A DNA stretch of 5,856 bases, from contig UQEO01000101.1 in assembly GCA_900540095.1 (NCBI GenBank), forward strand, positions 1 to 5,856, written 5' to 3'. The notes under the pieces are model-generated. The model was not told where the DNA came from, did not search any database, and worked only from the letters and a program-made list of their open reading frames with translations. Of this stretch, positions 1 to 5,399 are shown piece by piece. Numbering within the stretch: the first letter of the stretch is position 1; the number at the start of each line of letters is the position of its first letter. The translations under genes were made by a program, and so were the position numbers. This DNA is from an uncultured Collinsella sp. (GTDB lineage Bacteria; Actinomycetota; Coriobacteriia; Coriobacteriales; Coriobacteriaceae).

Positions 1-709
1 CGGCGGCACCGGCTCGGCCAAGTCCACGCTCGTAAACCTCATCGCCCGCCTGTACGACGCCACCGAAGGCACCGTGCGCGTGGGCGGCATGGACGTGCGC
101 GACTACGACCTGGACGCACTGCGTCACCAAGTGGCCATGGTGCTACAGAAAAACGTGCTGTTTAGCGGCACCATCGCCGAGAACCTGCGCTGGGGCGACC
201 CGAACGCCACCGACGAGGAAGTCCGCGAGGCGGCACATCTGGCCTGCGCCGATGAGTTTGTCGACGGCTTCCCCAAGGGTTACGACACCTGGATCGAGCA
301 GGGCGGCTCCAATGTTTCCGGCGGTCAGAAGCAGCGCCTGTGCATTGCGCGTGCCCTGCTGCGTCGCCCCAAGATCTTGATCCTGGACGACTCCACCAGC
401 GCCGTCGACACCAAGACCGACGCCAAGATTCGCGCAGGGTTGGCAAGCTATCTGCCCAACACGACCAAGCTCATCATCGCCCAGCGCATTAGCTCCGTAC
501 AGGATGCAGACCGCATCATCGTCATGGAGGGCGGCCGTATCGCGCAGATCGGCAACCATGACGAGCTGCTTAAGACGAGCGAGATCTACCGCGAGACCTT
601 TACCTCGCAAAACAAGATGTCTGCCGAGGGCGAAGGGGCCGTCGAGGCCGACACCGAGGCATCCGCAACGCAGGCTCAGACCCAGGAAGGAGGCGAGGCA
701 CATGAGTAA
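1..709 (+). CDS. ABC exporter subunit with degenerate nucleotide-binding domain (3' part only)
   Basis: Only the C-terminal 235 codons are present (reading frame starts at base 2); the membrane domain lies before the window. The fragment opens in the Walker A motif (GGTGSAKST, Lys at visible residue 7). It continues through a Q-loop (VLQKNVLF), a canonical signature VSGGQ (visible residues 105-109), Walker B ILILDD (Asp129) and a D-loop SAVD. Two key residues are changed: the catalytic Glu after Walker B is Asp130, and the switch His is Gln161 (IIAQR). In heterodimeric exporters such as TM287/288 and BmrCD this pattern marks the subunit whose own ATP site is degenerate while its signature serves the partner's active site. 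The last ~30 residues form a low-complexity tail rich in Glu, Ala and Gln. The stop overlaps the next gene by 8 bp, so the two are co-transcribed and probably co-assembled in the inner membrane. The substrate (drug, lipid or peptide) cannot be read from sequence. Confidence 0.95.
   Translation, partial: GGTGSAKSTLVNLIARLYDATEGTVRVGGMDVRDYDLDALRHQVAMVLQKNVLFSGTIAENLRWGDPNATDEEVREAAHLACADEFVDGFPKGYDTWIEQGGSNVSGGQKQRLCIARALLRRPKILILDDSTSAVDTKTDAKIRAGLASYLPNTTKLIIAQRISSVQDADRIIVMEGGRIAQIGNHDELLKTSEIYRETFTSQNKMSAEGEGAVEADTEASATQAQTQEGGEAHE
687..693 (+). promoter_or_regulatory. Ribosome binding site of the second ABC exporter gene
   Basis: AAGGAGG lies 8 nt before the ATG at 702, inside the end of the upstream gene. 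It fixes the start at 702. The open frame runs upstream to at least 504, but the earlier codons are only a shadow of the first ABC gene. Confidence 0.85.
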
Positions 710-2621
710 GGCAACGACCGCCGAGCGCGCGCTCAACCGCAAGGGCGGCACCATGTCGCGCCTCATCAAGACGCTCTTTGGCTTCTACCCCGTGCTTTTG
801 CCCCTCGTCGTCGTCGGCGTGGTGCTCTGCGCCATCATCAACTCCATCGGCGCGACCTTCCTTCAGAGCGCCCTGCAGATTATTAGCGAATCGTGGCAGT
901 CGGGCGATTGGGAAGCCGCACAGCCCAAGATTCTGCAGCTCGTGACCACCCTCGCCTGCATCTACGGCGTCGGCATCCTGTCCTCGCTCTTCTGGAACCG
1001 CGCCATGGCCATCGTCACGCAGGGCTCGCTCGAGAAACTGCGCGAGAAGATGTTCAACCGCATGCAGGACCTGCCGATTCGCTACTTCGACACGCACCAG
1101 CGCGGCGACATCATGAGCCACTACACCAACGACATCGACACGCTGCGCCAGATGATCAGCCAGTCGCTGCCCAACCTGCTCATGACGACCATCGTCATCG
1201 TCACGGTGTTCTTTATCATGCTGTACTACAGCGTTTGGATGTGCCTGGTCATTGTGGCAGGCGTCGCCTTTATGACCTTTATGACCAAGCTGCTCGGCTC
1301 CAACTCCGCGCGCTTCTTTATTGCGCAGCAGACCGAGCTCGGCGTTGTCGAGGGCCATATCGAGGAAGTCATGAACGGCCAGAAGGTCGTCAAGGCATTC
1401 TGCCACGAGTCTGCCGCCGAGGCCGATTTTGACGAGCGCAACGAAAAGCTCTTCGAGGTCTCGCAGAAGGCCAACATGTACGCCAACATCCTCATGCCCA
1501 TCCTTATGAACCTGGGAAACCTGCTCTACGTGCTGGTCGCACTGGCAGGCGGCATTTTCCTGGCGCTGGGCGTGCCCAACCTGAGCATCTCGGGCATGGC
1601 GCTGTCCATCGCCGTCGTAGTGCCGTTCCTCAACATGACCAAGCAGTTCTGCGGACAGATCGGCCAGATCTCGCAGCAGATCAACGCCGTGGTCATGGGC
1701 CTCGCCGGCGCCGACCGTATCTTTGAGCTCATCGACGAGGAGCCCGAAGCCGACGAAGGCTATGTGACGCTCGTCAACGCTCAGGTGAACCCCGATACCT
1801 GGCAGCTCGAGGAGGCCGACCACCACACTGGCATGTGGGCGTGGAAACATCCGCACCGCGCAACCGGCGAGATCGAGTACGTGCCGCTGCGTGGCGACCT
1901 GGTCATGGACAACGTCGACTTTGGCTACACGCCCGACCACGAGGTGCTGCACGGCGTGTCCGTGTTTGCCAAGCCGGGCCAGAAGGTCGCGTTTGTCGGC
2001 GCCACCGGTGCCGGTAAGACGACCATCACCAACCTCATCAACCGCTTCTATGACATCGCCGACGGCAAGATTCGCTACGACGGCATCAACGTCAACAAGA
2101 TCCGCAAGGCCGACCTGCGCCGCTCGCTGGGCGTCGTGCTACAGGACGTGAACCTGTTCACCGGCACCGTGATGGATAACATCCGCTACGGCAATCTGGA
2201 CGCTACCGACGAGGAGTGCATCGCGGCGGCCAAGCTCGCGGGCGCGGACGACTTTATCACCCGCCTGCCCGACGGCTACGACACCATGCTCACCGGCAAC
2301 GGCGCACAGCTGTCGCAGGGCCAGCGCCAGCTGATCTCGATCGCACGCGCCGCCGTCGCCGATCCGCCGGCGATGATCCTGGACGAGGCCACGTCGAGCA
2401 TCGATACCCGCACCGAGGCCATCGTGCAAGCCGGCATGGACAAGCTCATGGAAGGCCGCACGACGTTTGTCATCGCGCACCGCCTGTCCACCGTGCGCAA
2501 CTCCGACGCAATCATCTGTCTGGACCACGGCCGCATCATCGAGCGCGGCAACCACGACGAGCTGATCGCCAAGCGCGGATACTACTATCAGCTCTATACC
2601 GGAGCGTTTGAGCTGGAGTAG
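702..2621 (+). CDS. ABC exporter subunit with catalytic nucleotide-binding domain (membrane domain fused to ATPase)
   Basis: This is a 639-residue half-transporter of the type IV (MsbA/LmrA-like) exporter fold. Six hydrophobic segments lie near residues 30-55, 80-105, 158-178, 179-197, 260-290 and 296-316. The ATPase has Walker A GATGAGKT (433-440, Lys439), Q-loop Gln481, signature LSQGQ (537-541), Walker B AMILDE (Asp561, Glu562), D-loop SSID and switch His593. Catalytic Glu and His are intact, but the second residue of the GGQ core is altered (LSQGQ for LSGGQ). This is the complement of the upstream subunit, as in TM287/288, so one ATP site should hydrolyse and the other mainly bind. Between the membrane domain and the ATPase, residues ~347-397 hold a longer linker than in minimal exporters, with an aromatic TGMWAWKHPH stretch. 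Start chosen by the AAGGAGG at 687-693; the 8-bp overlap with the upstream gene suggests translational coupling. Heterodimeric exporter is near certain; the substrate is unknown. Confidence 0.96.
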   Translation: MSKATTAERALNRKGGTMSRLIKTLFGFYPVLLPLVVVGVVLCAIINSIGATFLQSALQIISESWQSGDWEAAQPKILQLVTTLACIYGVGILSSLFWNRAMAIVTQGSLEKLREKMFNRMQDLPIRYFDTHQRGDIMSHYTNDIDTLRQMISQSLPNLLMTTIVIVTVFFIMLYYSVWMCLVIVAGVAFMTFMTKLLGSNSARFFIAQQTELGVVEGHIEEVMNGQKVVKAFCHESAAEADFDERNEKLFEVSQKANMYANILMPILMNLGNLLYVLVALAGGIFLALGVPNLSISGMALSIAVVVPFLNMTKQFCGQIGQISQQINAVVMGLAGADRIFELIDEEPEADEGYVTLVNAQVNPDTWQLEEADHHTGMWAWKHPHRATGEIEYVPLRGDLVMDNVDFGYTPDHEVLHGVSVFAKPGQKVAFVGATGAGKTTITNLINRFYDIADGKIRYDGINVNKIRKADLRRSLGVVLQDVNLFTGTVMDNIRYGNLDATDEECIAAAKLAGADDFITRLPDGYDTMLTGNGAQLSQGQRQLISIARAAVADPPAMILDEATSSIDTRTEAIVQAGMDKLMEGRTTFVIAHRLSTVRNSDAIICLDHGRIIERGNHDELIAKRGYYYQLYTGAFELE

Positions 2622-2632
2622 TTCGGCTCGCC

Positions 2633-2714
2633 GAGATGGCCGATTTGCCGCTCATTCATCGGGCATGATCCCAAGGTCAATGCCCACCTCTTTCGGGGCA
2701 AATCGACTCATCTC
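2633..2714 (+). ncRNA. Structured 3' UTR element: long interrupted inverted repeat (candidate RNA)
   Basis: It starts 12 nt after the ABC stop codon. Nested perfect helices are GAGATG (2633-2638) with CATCTC (2709-2714), CGATTTGCC (2641-2649) with GGCAAATCG (2697-2705), and GGGCAT (2661-2666) with ATGCCC (2680-2685). The last is extended by GATC (2667-2670) with GGTC (2675-2678), with one bulged A (2679), one G-U pair and a CCAA tetraloop. Between the second and third helices lies a symmetric 11x11-nt unpaired loop (2650-2660 and 2686-2696). The structure sits between the operon's last gene and its terminator, so it would be in the 3' end of the exporter mRNA, or in a small RNA released from it. 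It matches no RNA family I recognise. The alternative is a decayed DNA inverted repeat with no RNA role. The pairing is directly visible; the function is inference. Confidence 0.45.
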
Positions 2715-2745
2715 AACGACCCAAACACAATGCACCGCAACGAAT

Positions 2746-2783
2746 AAAGCCTCCGCAGCCACACGAGCTGCGGAGGCTTTTTT
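2746..2783 (+). terminator. Strong intrinsic terminator of the ABC exporter operon
   Basis: A perfect 14-bp stem is formed by 2746-2759 (AAAGCCTCCGCAGC) and 2767-2780, with a 7-nt loop and a run of six T at 2778-2783. It lies 125 nt after the ABC stop. On the opposite strand the stem is followed only by TTTATTCG, so it acts mainly on plus-strand transcripts. It ends the exporter mRNA and isolates the GGDEF gene. Confidence 0.93.
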
Positions 2784-2822
2784 CATGCCGGCCGGAAACC
2801 GTATCCCACTTTTCGGGCCCAG

Positions 2823-2872
2823 AATGGGGTGCCGTTTCCCGCTGGGCCCCCTCCGGGAAACGGCACCCCATT
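2823..2872. repeat. Perfect 19-bp hairpin within the array
   Basis: AATGGGGTGCCGTTTCCCG (2823-2841) pairs perfectly with 2854-2872 around a 12-nt loop. It is the best-preserved hairpin of the array. No T-run follows it, so it is not a standard intrinsic terminator, although it could protect RNA 3' ends or bind a protein as DNA. Confidence 0.85.
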
Positions 2873-2887
2873 TCAAGGGCATAAACC

Positions 2888-2931
2888 GGGATGTGGTTTC
2901 CCCTAACGGCACCTTTGGGAAGCCGCATCCC
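2888..2931. repeat. Second array hairpin with two G-U compensations
   Basis: The arms GGGATGTGGTTTCCC (2888-2902) and GGGAAGCCGCATCCC (2917-2931) enclose a 14-nt loop. They pair at 13 Watson-Crick positions and two G-U positions as plus-strand RNA; read from the minus strand the same two positions are A-C mismatches. This asymmetry hints that the folded form, if it is RNA, is read from the plus strand. Confidence 0.7.
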
Positions 2932-2964
2932 ACTCTAGACGCAGAAAACGGGACGAGCTTTCCC

Positions 2965-3153
2965 ATGGTGATCCAAGACCAGAAACATGTTCGATAGCGC
3001 GGCCAGGTCAAGAACAACAAGGCAAGCGTCACGCCAATTTGTACGAGCGTCTGCTGCAGTTTGAGGCTGTTGACCCATATGGTAGAGTTGGCTCACGTGA
3101 ATTTCAGCACACTGCATGCTACCCGCGCTTTTGCCATTTGAGGGATTGAACTT
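2965..3153 (+). other. Noncoding stretch between repeat array and GGDEF gene
   Basis: I see no credible gene here. The first ~100 bases hold no repeat or structure I can support, apart from a faint, possibly decayed seventh array copy near 2980-2994. The last ~90 bases contain a weak candidate promoter and the ribosome binding site of the GGDEF gene. No c-di-GMP riboswitch core was recognised. Confidence 0.5.
3061..3088 (+). promoter_or_regulatory. Weak candidate sigma70-type promoter for the GGDEF gene
   Basis: TTGAGG (3061-3066), a 16-bp gap and TAGAGT (3083-3088) each match four of six consensus bases. It is placed ~65 bp before the start codon, after the upstream terminator, where a promoter is needed. 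The match is modest, and other hexamers in this stretch could serve. Confidence 0.3.
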
Positions 3154-4245
3154 GTGAATACTTCTGTCGCCAAGAAGGCCAGCCAGGCGGTGCGCCTGCT
3201 CATGATGGTGCTCACGGCAGTTCTCATCTTCTTCTTCATCAACGTTATGCTGCTCGTCTCCGATATCCAGGGCACGGCGCGCGTGGTCAACTACGCCGGT
3301 CTGGTGCGCGGTACCACGCAGCGAATCGTTAAGCTCGAGGACGCGGGCCAACCTCAAGATGACCTGCTTAAAGCCGTGGATTCATACATCAACGGCTTGC
3401 GTTACGGAAGTGACGACCTCAACCTCGTCCGTCTCGACGACGACGAGTATCAGGCAAAGATGACCGAGCTTGCAAATTATTTTGATGAGCTTTGCGCCGA
3501 GATCATCCGCGTGCGCGAAGTCGGCTACGAGAACACCGACATCATCTCCATGAGCGAGGAGTTCTTTGGCATTTGCGACGATGCTACGCGACTCGCAGAG
3601 GACTACTCTCAGGAGAAGGCGTCGGCGCTCAACTATCTCGAGGGCTTGGTGATCATCGACATCGTGGGCTTGGTGGCGACCTTTGCGGTCGAACTTGTTC
3701 GCGCGGTGCGAACCGCCGCGCTCAATCGCGAGCTGCAGAACAAAGTCTATCTCGACGAAGCCACGGGACTGCCCAATAAGAACAAGTGCGAGGAGATCTT
3801 GGGGCAGGAGCAGCCTGTCTCCGCGGAGGCGCCCGTTGCGGTGTGCGTCTTCGACCTTAACAATCTGCATATGGTCAATAACAACTTCGGCCACGAGAAG
3901 GGCGACGAATACATCCGCTCTTTTGCCCAGCAGCTGGGGCGCGTAGCGTCAGAGACCTGCTTTGTGAGCCGCGACGGCGGCGATGAGTTTATCGCGGTAC
4001 TGCGGGATGCCGACCGAGCCGCAGTGGAATCTTGTCTCGCTCGGATTCGCGCGAACGTGAACGAGTATTCCGAAGCCCACCCCGATATGCCCATCAGCTA
4101 CGCGGTGGGCTATGCGCTTTCCAGCGATTTTGACGAGCCGCCTACCATGCGCGAACTCTTTTCCCAGGCCGACAAGAACATGTACGTCGATAAGAACCGC
4201 GTAAAGGCAGCCGAGACGGCCGATCCGCAACGCGAGGACCGCTAA
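3154..4245 (+). CDS. Membrane-anchored GGDEF protein, probable diguanylate cyclase with extracytoplasmic sensor
   Basis: This 363-residue protein probably makes the second messenger c-di-GMP from two GTP at the membrane. Segment 13-36 is a membrane helix. Residues ~37-160 form an outside, mostly helical sensor, and 161-183 is a second helix. Residues ~200-350 are the GGDEF domain: TGLPN (204-208), metal Asp234, GHEKGD (246-251) and an intact GGDEF (275-279) after RD. The sensor begins with VNYAGLVRGTTQR (45-57), resembling the N-terminal motif of PilJ/NarX-type four-helix sensors. Compared with PleD-like cyclases, the usual Lys is His239, the usual Asp after the guanine-binding Asn is Asn243, and the allosteric RxxD site before GGDEF is missing (SETC instead). 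Start: GTG preceded by AGGGA (3141-3145) with an 8-nt gap. It stands alone, with no phosphodiesterase beside it. Cyclase activity is likely but unproven; a GTP- or c-di-GMP-sensing role is the alternative. Confidence 0.92.
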   Translation: MNTSVAKKASQAVRLLMMVLTAVLIFFFINVMLLVSDIQGTARVVNYAGLVRGTTQRIVKLEDAGQPQDDLLKAVDSYINGLRYGSDDLNLVRLDDDEYQAKMTELANYFDELCAEIIRVREVGYENTDIISMSEEFFGICDDATRLAEDYSQEKASALNYLEGLVIIDIVGLVATFAVELVRAVRTAALNRELQNKVYLDEATGLPNKNKCEEILGQEQPVSAEAPVAVCVFDLNNLHMVNNNFGHEKGDEYIRSFAQQLGRVASETCFVSRDGGDEFIAVLRDADRAAVESCLARIRANVNEYSEAHPDMPISYAVGYALSSDFDEPPTMRELFSQADKNMYVDKNRVKAAETADPQREDR

Positions 4246-4250
4246 ACCCG

Positions 4251-4291
4251 TAGCAAAGGGCAGCTCATTTGGGACGGGGCTCTTTTAGCTA
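4251..4291. terminator. Weak candidate terminator between convergent genes
   Basis: AAAGGGC (4255-4261) can pair with GCTCTTT (4279-4285), with one G-U and a long 17-nt loop. The flanking TAGC and GCTA can extend the stem past a two-base bulge. Only a short T-run (4283-4286) is present. It lies in the 43-bp gap between the GGDEF stop and the LysR stop, reaching the LysR stop codon, where a shared terminator is expected, but the structure is poor. Confidence 0.3.
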
Positions 4292-5167
4292 TTTGAGAAG
4301 TTGTGCCATGGCGTTGACGAATTTTTGTACTTGGAGGGTGGGCTCGAGCGGGTAGTGCAGAAAGACCGGCACCTCTCGCCCGCACAGGAACGGCACGCCC
4401 ACAAAGGCCGGGTGTACCCCCGACCATGCGCCGCAGGTGAGCACCGCGTCGCCCTTTTCCTCGGCTTCGTTAAAGAGCGCAAAGTCAAAGCTGCCCACGT
4501 CGATCACGTCTACGCCGCCGTCGGCCAACAGATCGATACGCAGACTGTCCATAGCGTCGTTGCCGTGACGGAGCACGCGCAGGCGCATGCCCTCCAGGTC
4601 GGCAACCGTAATGCGTGTCTTGCGCGCCAGCGGGCTCGTGCGTGGCACGTCGATATAAAACGGCACGTTAACGATGCGGAGCTTTTGGCAGGCGTCACCC
4701 CAGCGCGGGGTCGAAAAACTCGACTGCACCACATCCACCTCGCGACCGAGGCTGCGCATGACGGATTCGCGTTCGTCGTAGAGGTCGCTTACCGGCACGA
4801 TCTCAAATCGAAGCGACGGTTCCAGATCGTGGATGCTCGACCACATCGACAGCGTTTGGCGCCCCGGGCACATCATCGACACACCCAGACGCACGGCACC
4901 GCCATCGCCCGCCGCGCGTCGGGCGCGGCGCAGCGCGTCCTCGGACTGCCGCATGATCGAGCGCGCGTCGTCCACCAGCAGAGCGCCCGCCGGCGTCACC
5001 TTAACACCCGAATGCGAGCGCTCGAACAACGTGATACCAAACTCGGCCTCAAATCCCGACACCTGTTTGACGAGCGCCGGGGTCGACACGCGCAATTTTG
5101 CCGCCGCCCGTGAGAAGCTTCCCAGCTCCGCGGCGGCCGATATGGCCTCGAGTCGTCGATCGTACAC
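4289..5167 (-). CDS. LysR-type transcriptional regulator
   Basis: This 292-residue DNA-binding regulator would act as a tetramer in the cytoplasm. Residues ~3-62 are the LysR winged helix-turn-helix: RRLEAISAAAELGSFSRAAA, then STPALVKQVSGFEAEFGITLFER and VTPAG. A helical linker (~64-88) follows, then a substrate-binding-like domain from ~91 to the end (AVRLGV opening), in which a small ligand is normally sensed. The length is typical of the family. Start: GTG at 5167, because AGGAG (5178-5174) sits 6 nt upstream and the protein then begins exactly at the conserved domain; the open frame extends 21 codons further to 5230 without a good ribosome site. It is divergent from the dehydrogenase gene, which is its most likely target, along with its own promoter. 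Ligand unknown. The family is certain; the target is inferred from arrangement. Confidence 0.95.
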   Translation of the reverse strand: MYDRRLEAISAAAELGSFSRAAAKLRVSTPALVKQVSGFEAEFGITLFERSHSGVKVTPAGALLVDDARSIMRQSEDALRRARRAAGDGGAVRLGVSMMCPGRQTLSMWSSIHDLEPSLRFEIVPVSDLYDERESVMRSLGREVDVVQSSFSTPRWGDACQKLRIVNVPFYIDVPRTSPLARKTRITVADLEGMRLRVLRHGNDAMDSLRIDLLADGGVDVIDVGSFDFALFNEAEEKGDAVLTCGAWSGVHPAFVGVPFLCGREVPVFLHYPLEPTLQVQKFVNAMAQLLK

Positions 5168-5173
5168 GTCAAT

Positions 5174-5178
5174 CTCCT
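5174..5178 (-). promoter_or_regulatory. Ribosome binding site deciding the LysR start
   Basis: Read on the minus strand, AGGAG stands 6 nt before the GTG at 5167. It selects this GTG over the upstream in-frame start at 5230. Confidence 0.75.
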
Positions 5179-5201
5179 GTTTCCAGACGTATGGCAATGA
5201 A

Positions 5202-5225
5202 CTGCCAGGGGGGTCGTTTTGGCAG
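5202..5225 (-). promoter_or_regulatory. Small hairpin in the LysR gene leader
   Basis: CTGCCA (5202-5207) and TGGCAG (5220-5225) form a 6-bp stem with a 12-nt loop, 35-58 bases upstream of the LysR start. It could be an operator half-pair or an mRNA hairpin. It is short enough to be chance. Confidence 0.25.
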
Positions 5226-5238
5226 GTCACGCGCTCAA

Positions 5239-5268
5239 TTGAGAAAAAACTGCATCACACAGTGTAAA
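5239..5268 (+). promoter_or_regulatory. Candidate sigma70-type promoter for the dehydrogenase gene
   Basis: TTGAGA (5239-5244) matches five of six -35 bases. TGTAAA (5263-5268) matches four of six -10 bases, with an 18-bp gap. The -35 overlaps the perfect palindrome CTCAATTGAG (5234-5243), and the -10 overlaps ACACAGTGT (5257-5265). It would leave a ~125-nt leader before the gene. A regulator bound at either palindrome would block or position polymerase. Likelihood moderate; not verified. Confidence 0.4.
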
Positions 5269-5294
5269 CCTATGGTTAACGCCATTCTAACAAA

Positions 5295-5326
5295 TATGCA
5301 ATTCACCTGCGCAAATGCAAAGCATA
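5295..5326. promoter_or_regulatory. Candidate regulator-binding dyad in the divergent intergenic region
   Basis: TATGC (5295-5299) and GCATA (5322-5326) form a perfect but widely spaced dyad. Inside it, TGC (5297-5299), eleven bases and GCA (5311-5313) form a second dyad of LysR-like spacing, and GCAAATGCAAA repeats half-sites. Lying between a LysR gene and its divergent neighbour, it is a reasonable operator candidate. It is an AT-rich pocket in GC-rich DNA, so chance cannot be excluded. Confidence 0.3.
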
Positions 5327-5346
5327 CGATAACCAGCGAAAACCAC

Positions 5347-5373
5347 GTGGGTCGGTTAATGGGAGCGACCCAC
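5347..5373 (+). promoter_or_regulatory. Leader hairpin just upstream of the dehydrogenase gene
   Basis: GTGGGTCG (5347-5354) pairs perfectly with CGACCCAC (5366-5373) around an 11-nt loop. It ends 26 nt before the start codon and about 12 nt before the GAAGGGA ribosome site (5386-5392). No T-run follows, so it is not a terminator; an operator, an mRNA-stabilising hairpin or translational control are possible. Confidence 0.45.
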
Positions 5374-5399
5374 CGGGAGGCACAAGAAGGGAAGTTCCT

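Larger units (their letters stand above)
2793..2964. repeat. Array of six alternating 15-bp inverted elements (62-bp period, REP/BIME-like)
   Basis: The consensus is GGGATGCGGTTTCCC. Forward copies are at 2826-2840, 2888-2902 and 2950-2964; reverse copies at 2793-2807, 2855-2869 and 2917-2931. Orientation alternates strictly. Spacers are 18, 14, 18, 14 and 18 bp, so the pattern repeats every 62 bp while the spacer sequences differ. Forward-to-reverse neighbours across the 14-bp spacers match best: 15 of 15 for the first pair, and 13 of 15 for the second, where both differences give G-U pairs in RNA. Pairs across 18-bp spacers match only 11-12 of 15. The natural unit is therefore a hairpin of forward arm, 14-nt loop and reverse arm. 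It starts 9 nt after the terminator. Long open frames crossing it on both strands are composition artefacts. Confidence 0.85.

Noticed and set aside
600..1952. 450-codon minus-strand open frame antisense to the second ABC gene
   Set aside because: Its product is a His/Asp/Val-rich shadow of a well-conserved ABC gene, a common artefact in GC-rich DNA.
2652..2711. 19-codon minus-strand open frame starting at 2711
   Set aside because: It lies wholly within the structured inverted repeat, has no convincing ribosome site, and is not similar to any peptide I know.
2633..2783. Riboswitch-terminator controlling the GGDEF gene
   Set aside because: The terminator is ~370 nt before the GGDEF start, with a repeat array between, and follows directly from the ABC gene. 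A 3' UTR role for the structure fits better.
2793..2964. CRISPR-like array of short repeats with variable spacers
   Set aside because: Repeats are only 15 bp, alternate in orientation and have 14/18-bp spacers; CRISPR repeats share one orientation and have ~30-bp spacers. No cas genes are visible.
2608..3032. Open frames on both strands across the repeat array (2608-2997 plus, 2652-3032 minus)
   Set aside because: They are built from the G/C-rich repeat read in shifting frames, overlap a terminator and a structured inverted repeat, lack ribosome sites, and resemble no protein family.
2965..3153. c-di-GMP riboswitch upstream of the GGDEF gene
   Set aside because: I looked for the conserved core and paired arms and found neither.
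5168..5230. N-terminal extension of the LysR protein to the start at 5230
   Set aside because: The extra 21 residues precede the conserved domain, and the GTG at 5167 has a well-spaced AGGAG.
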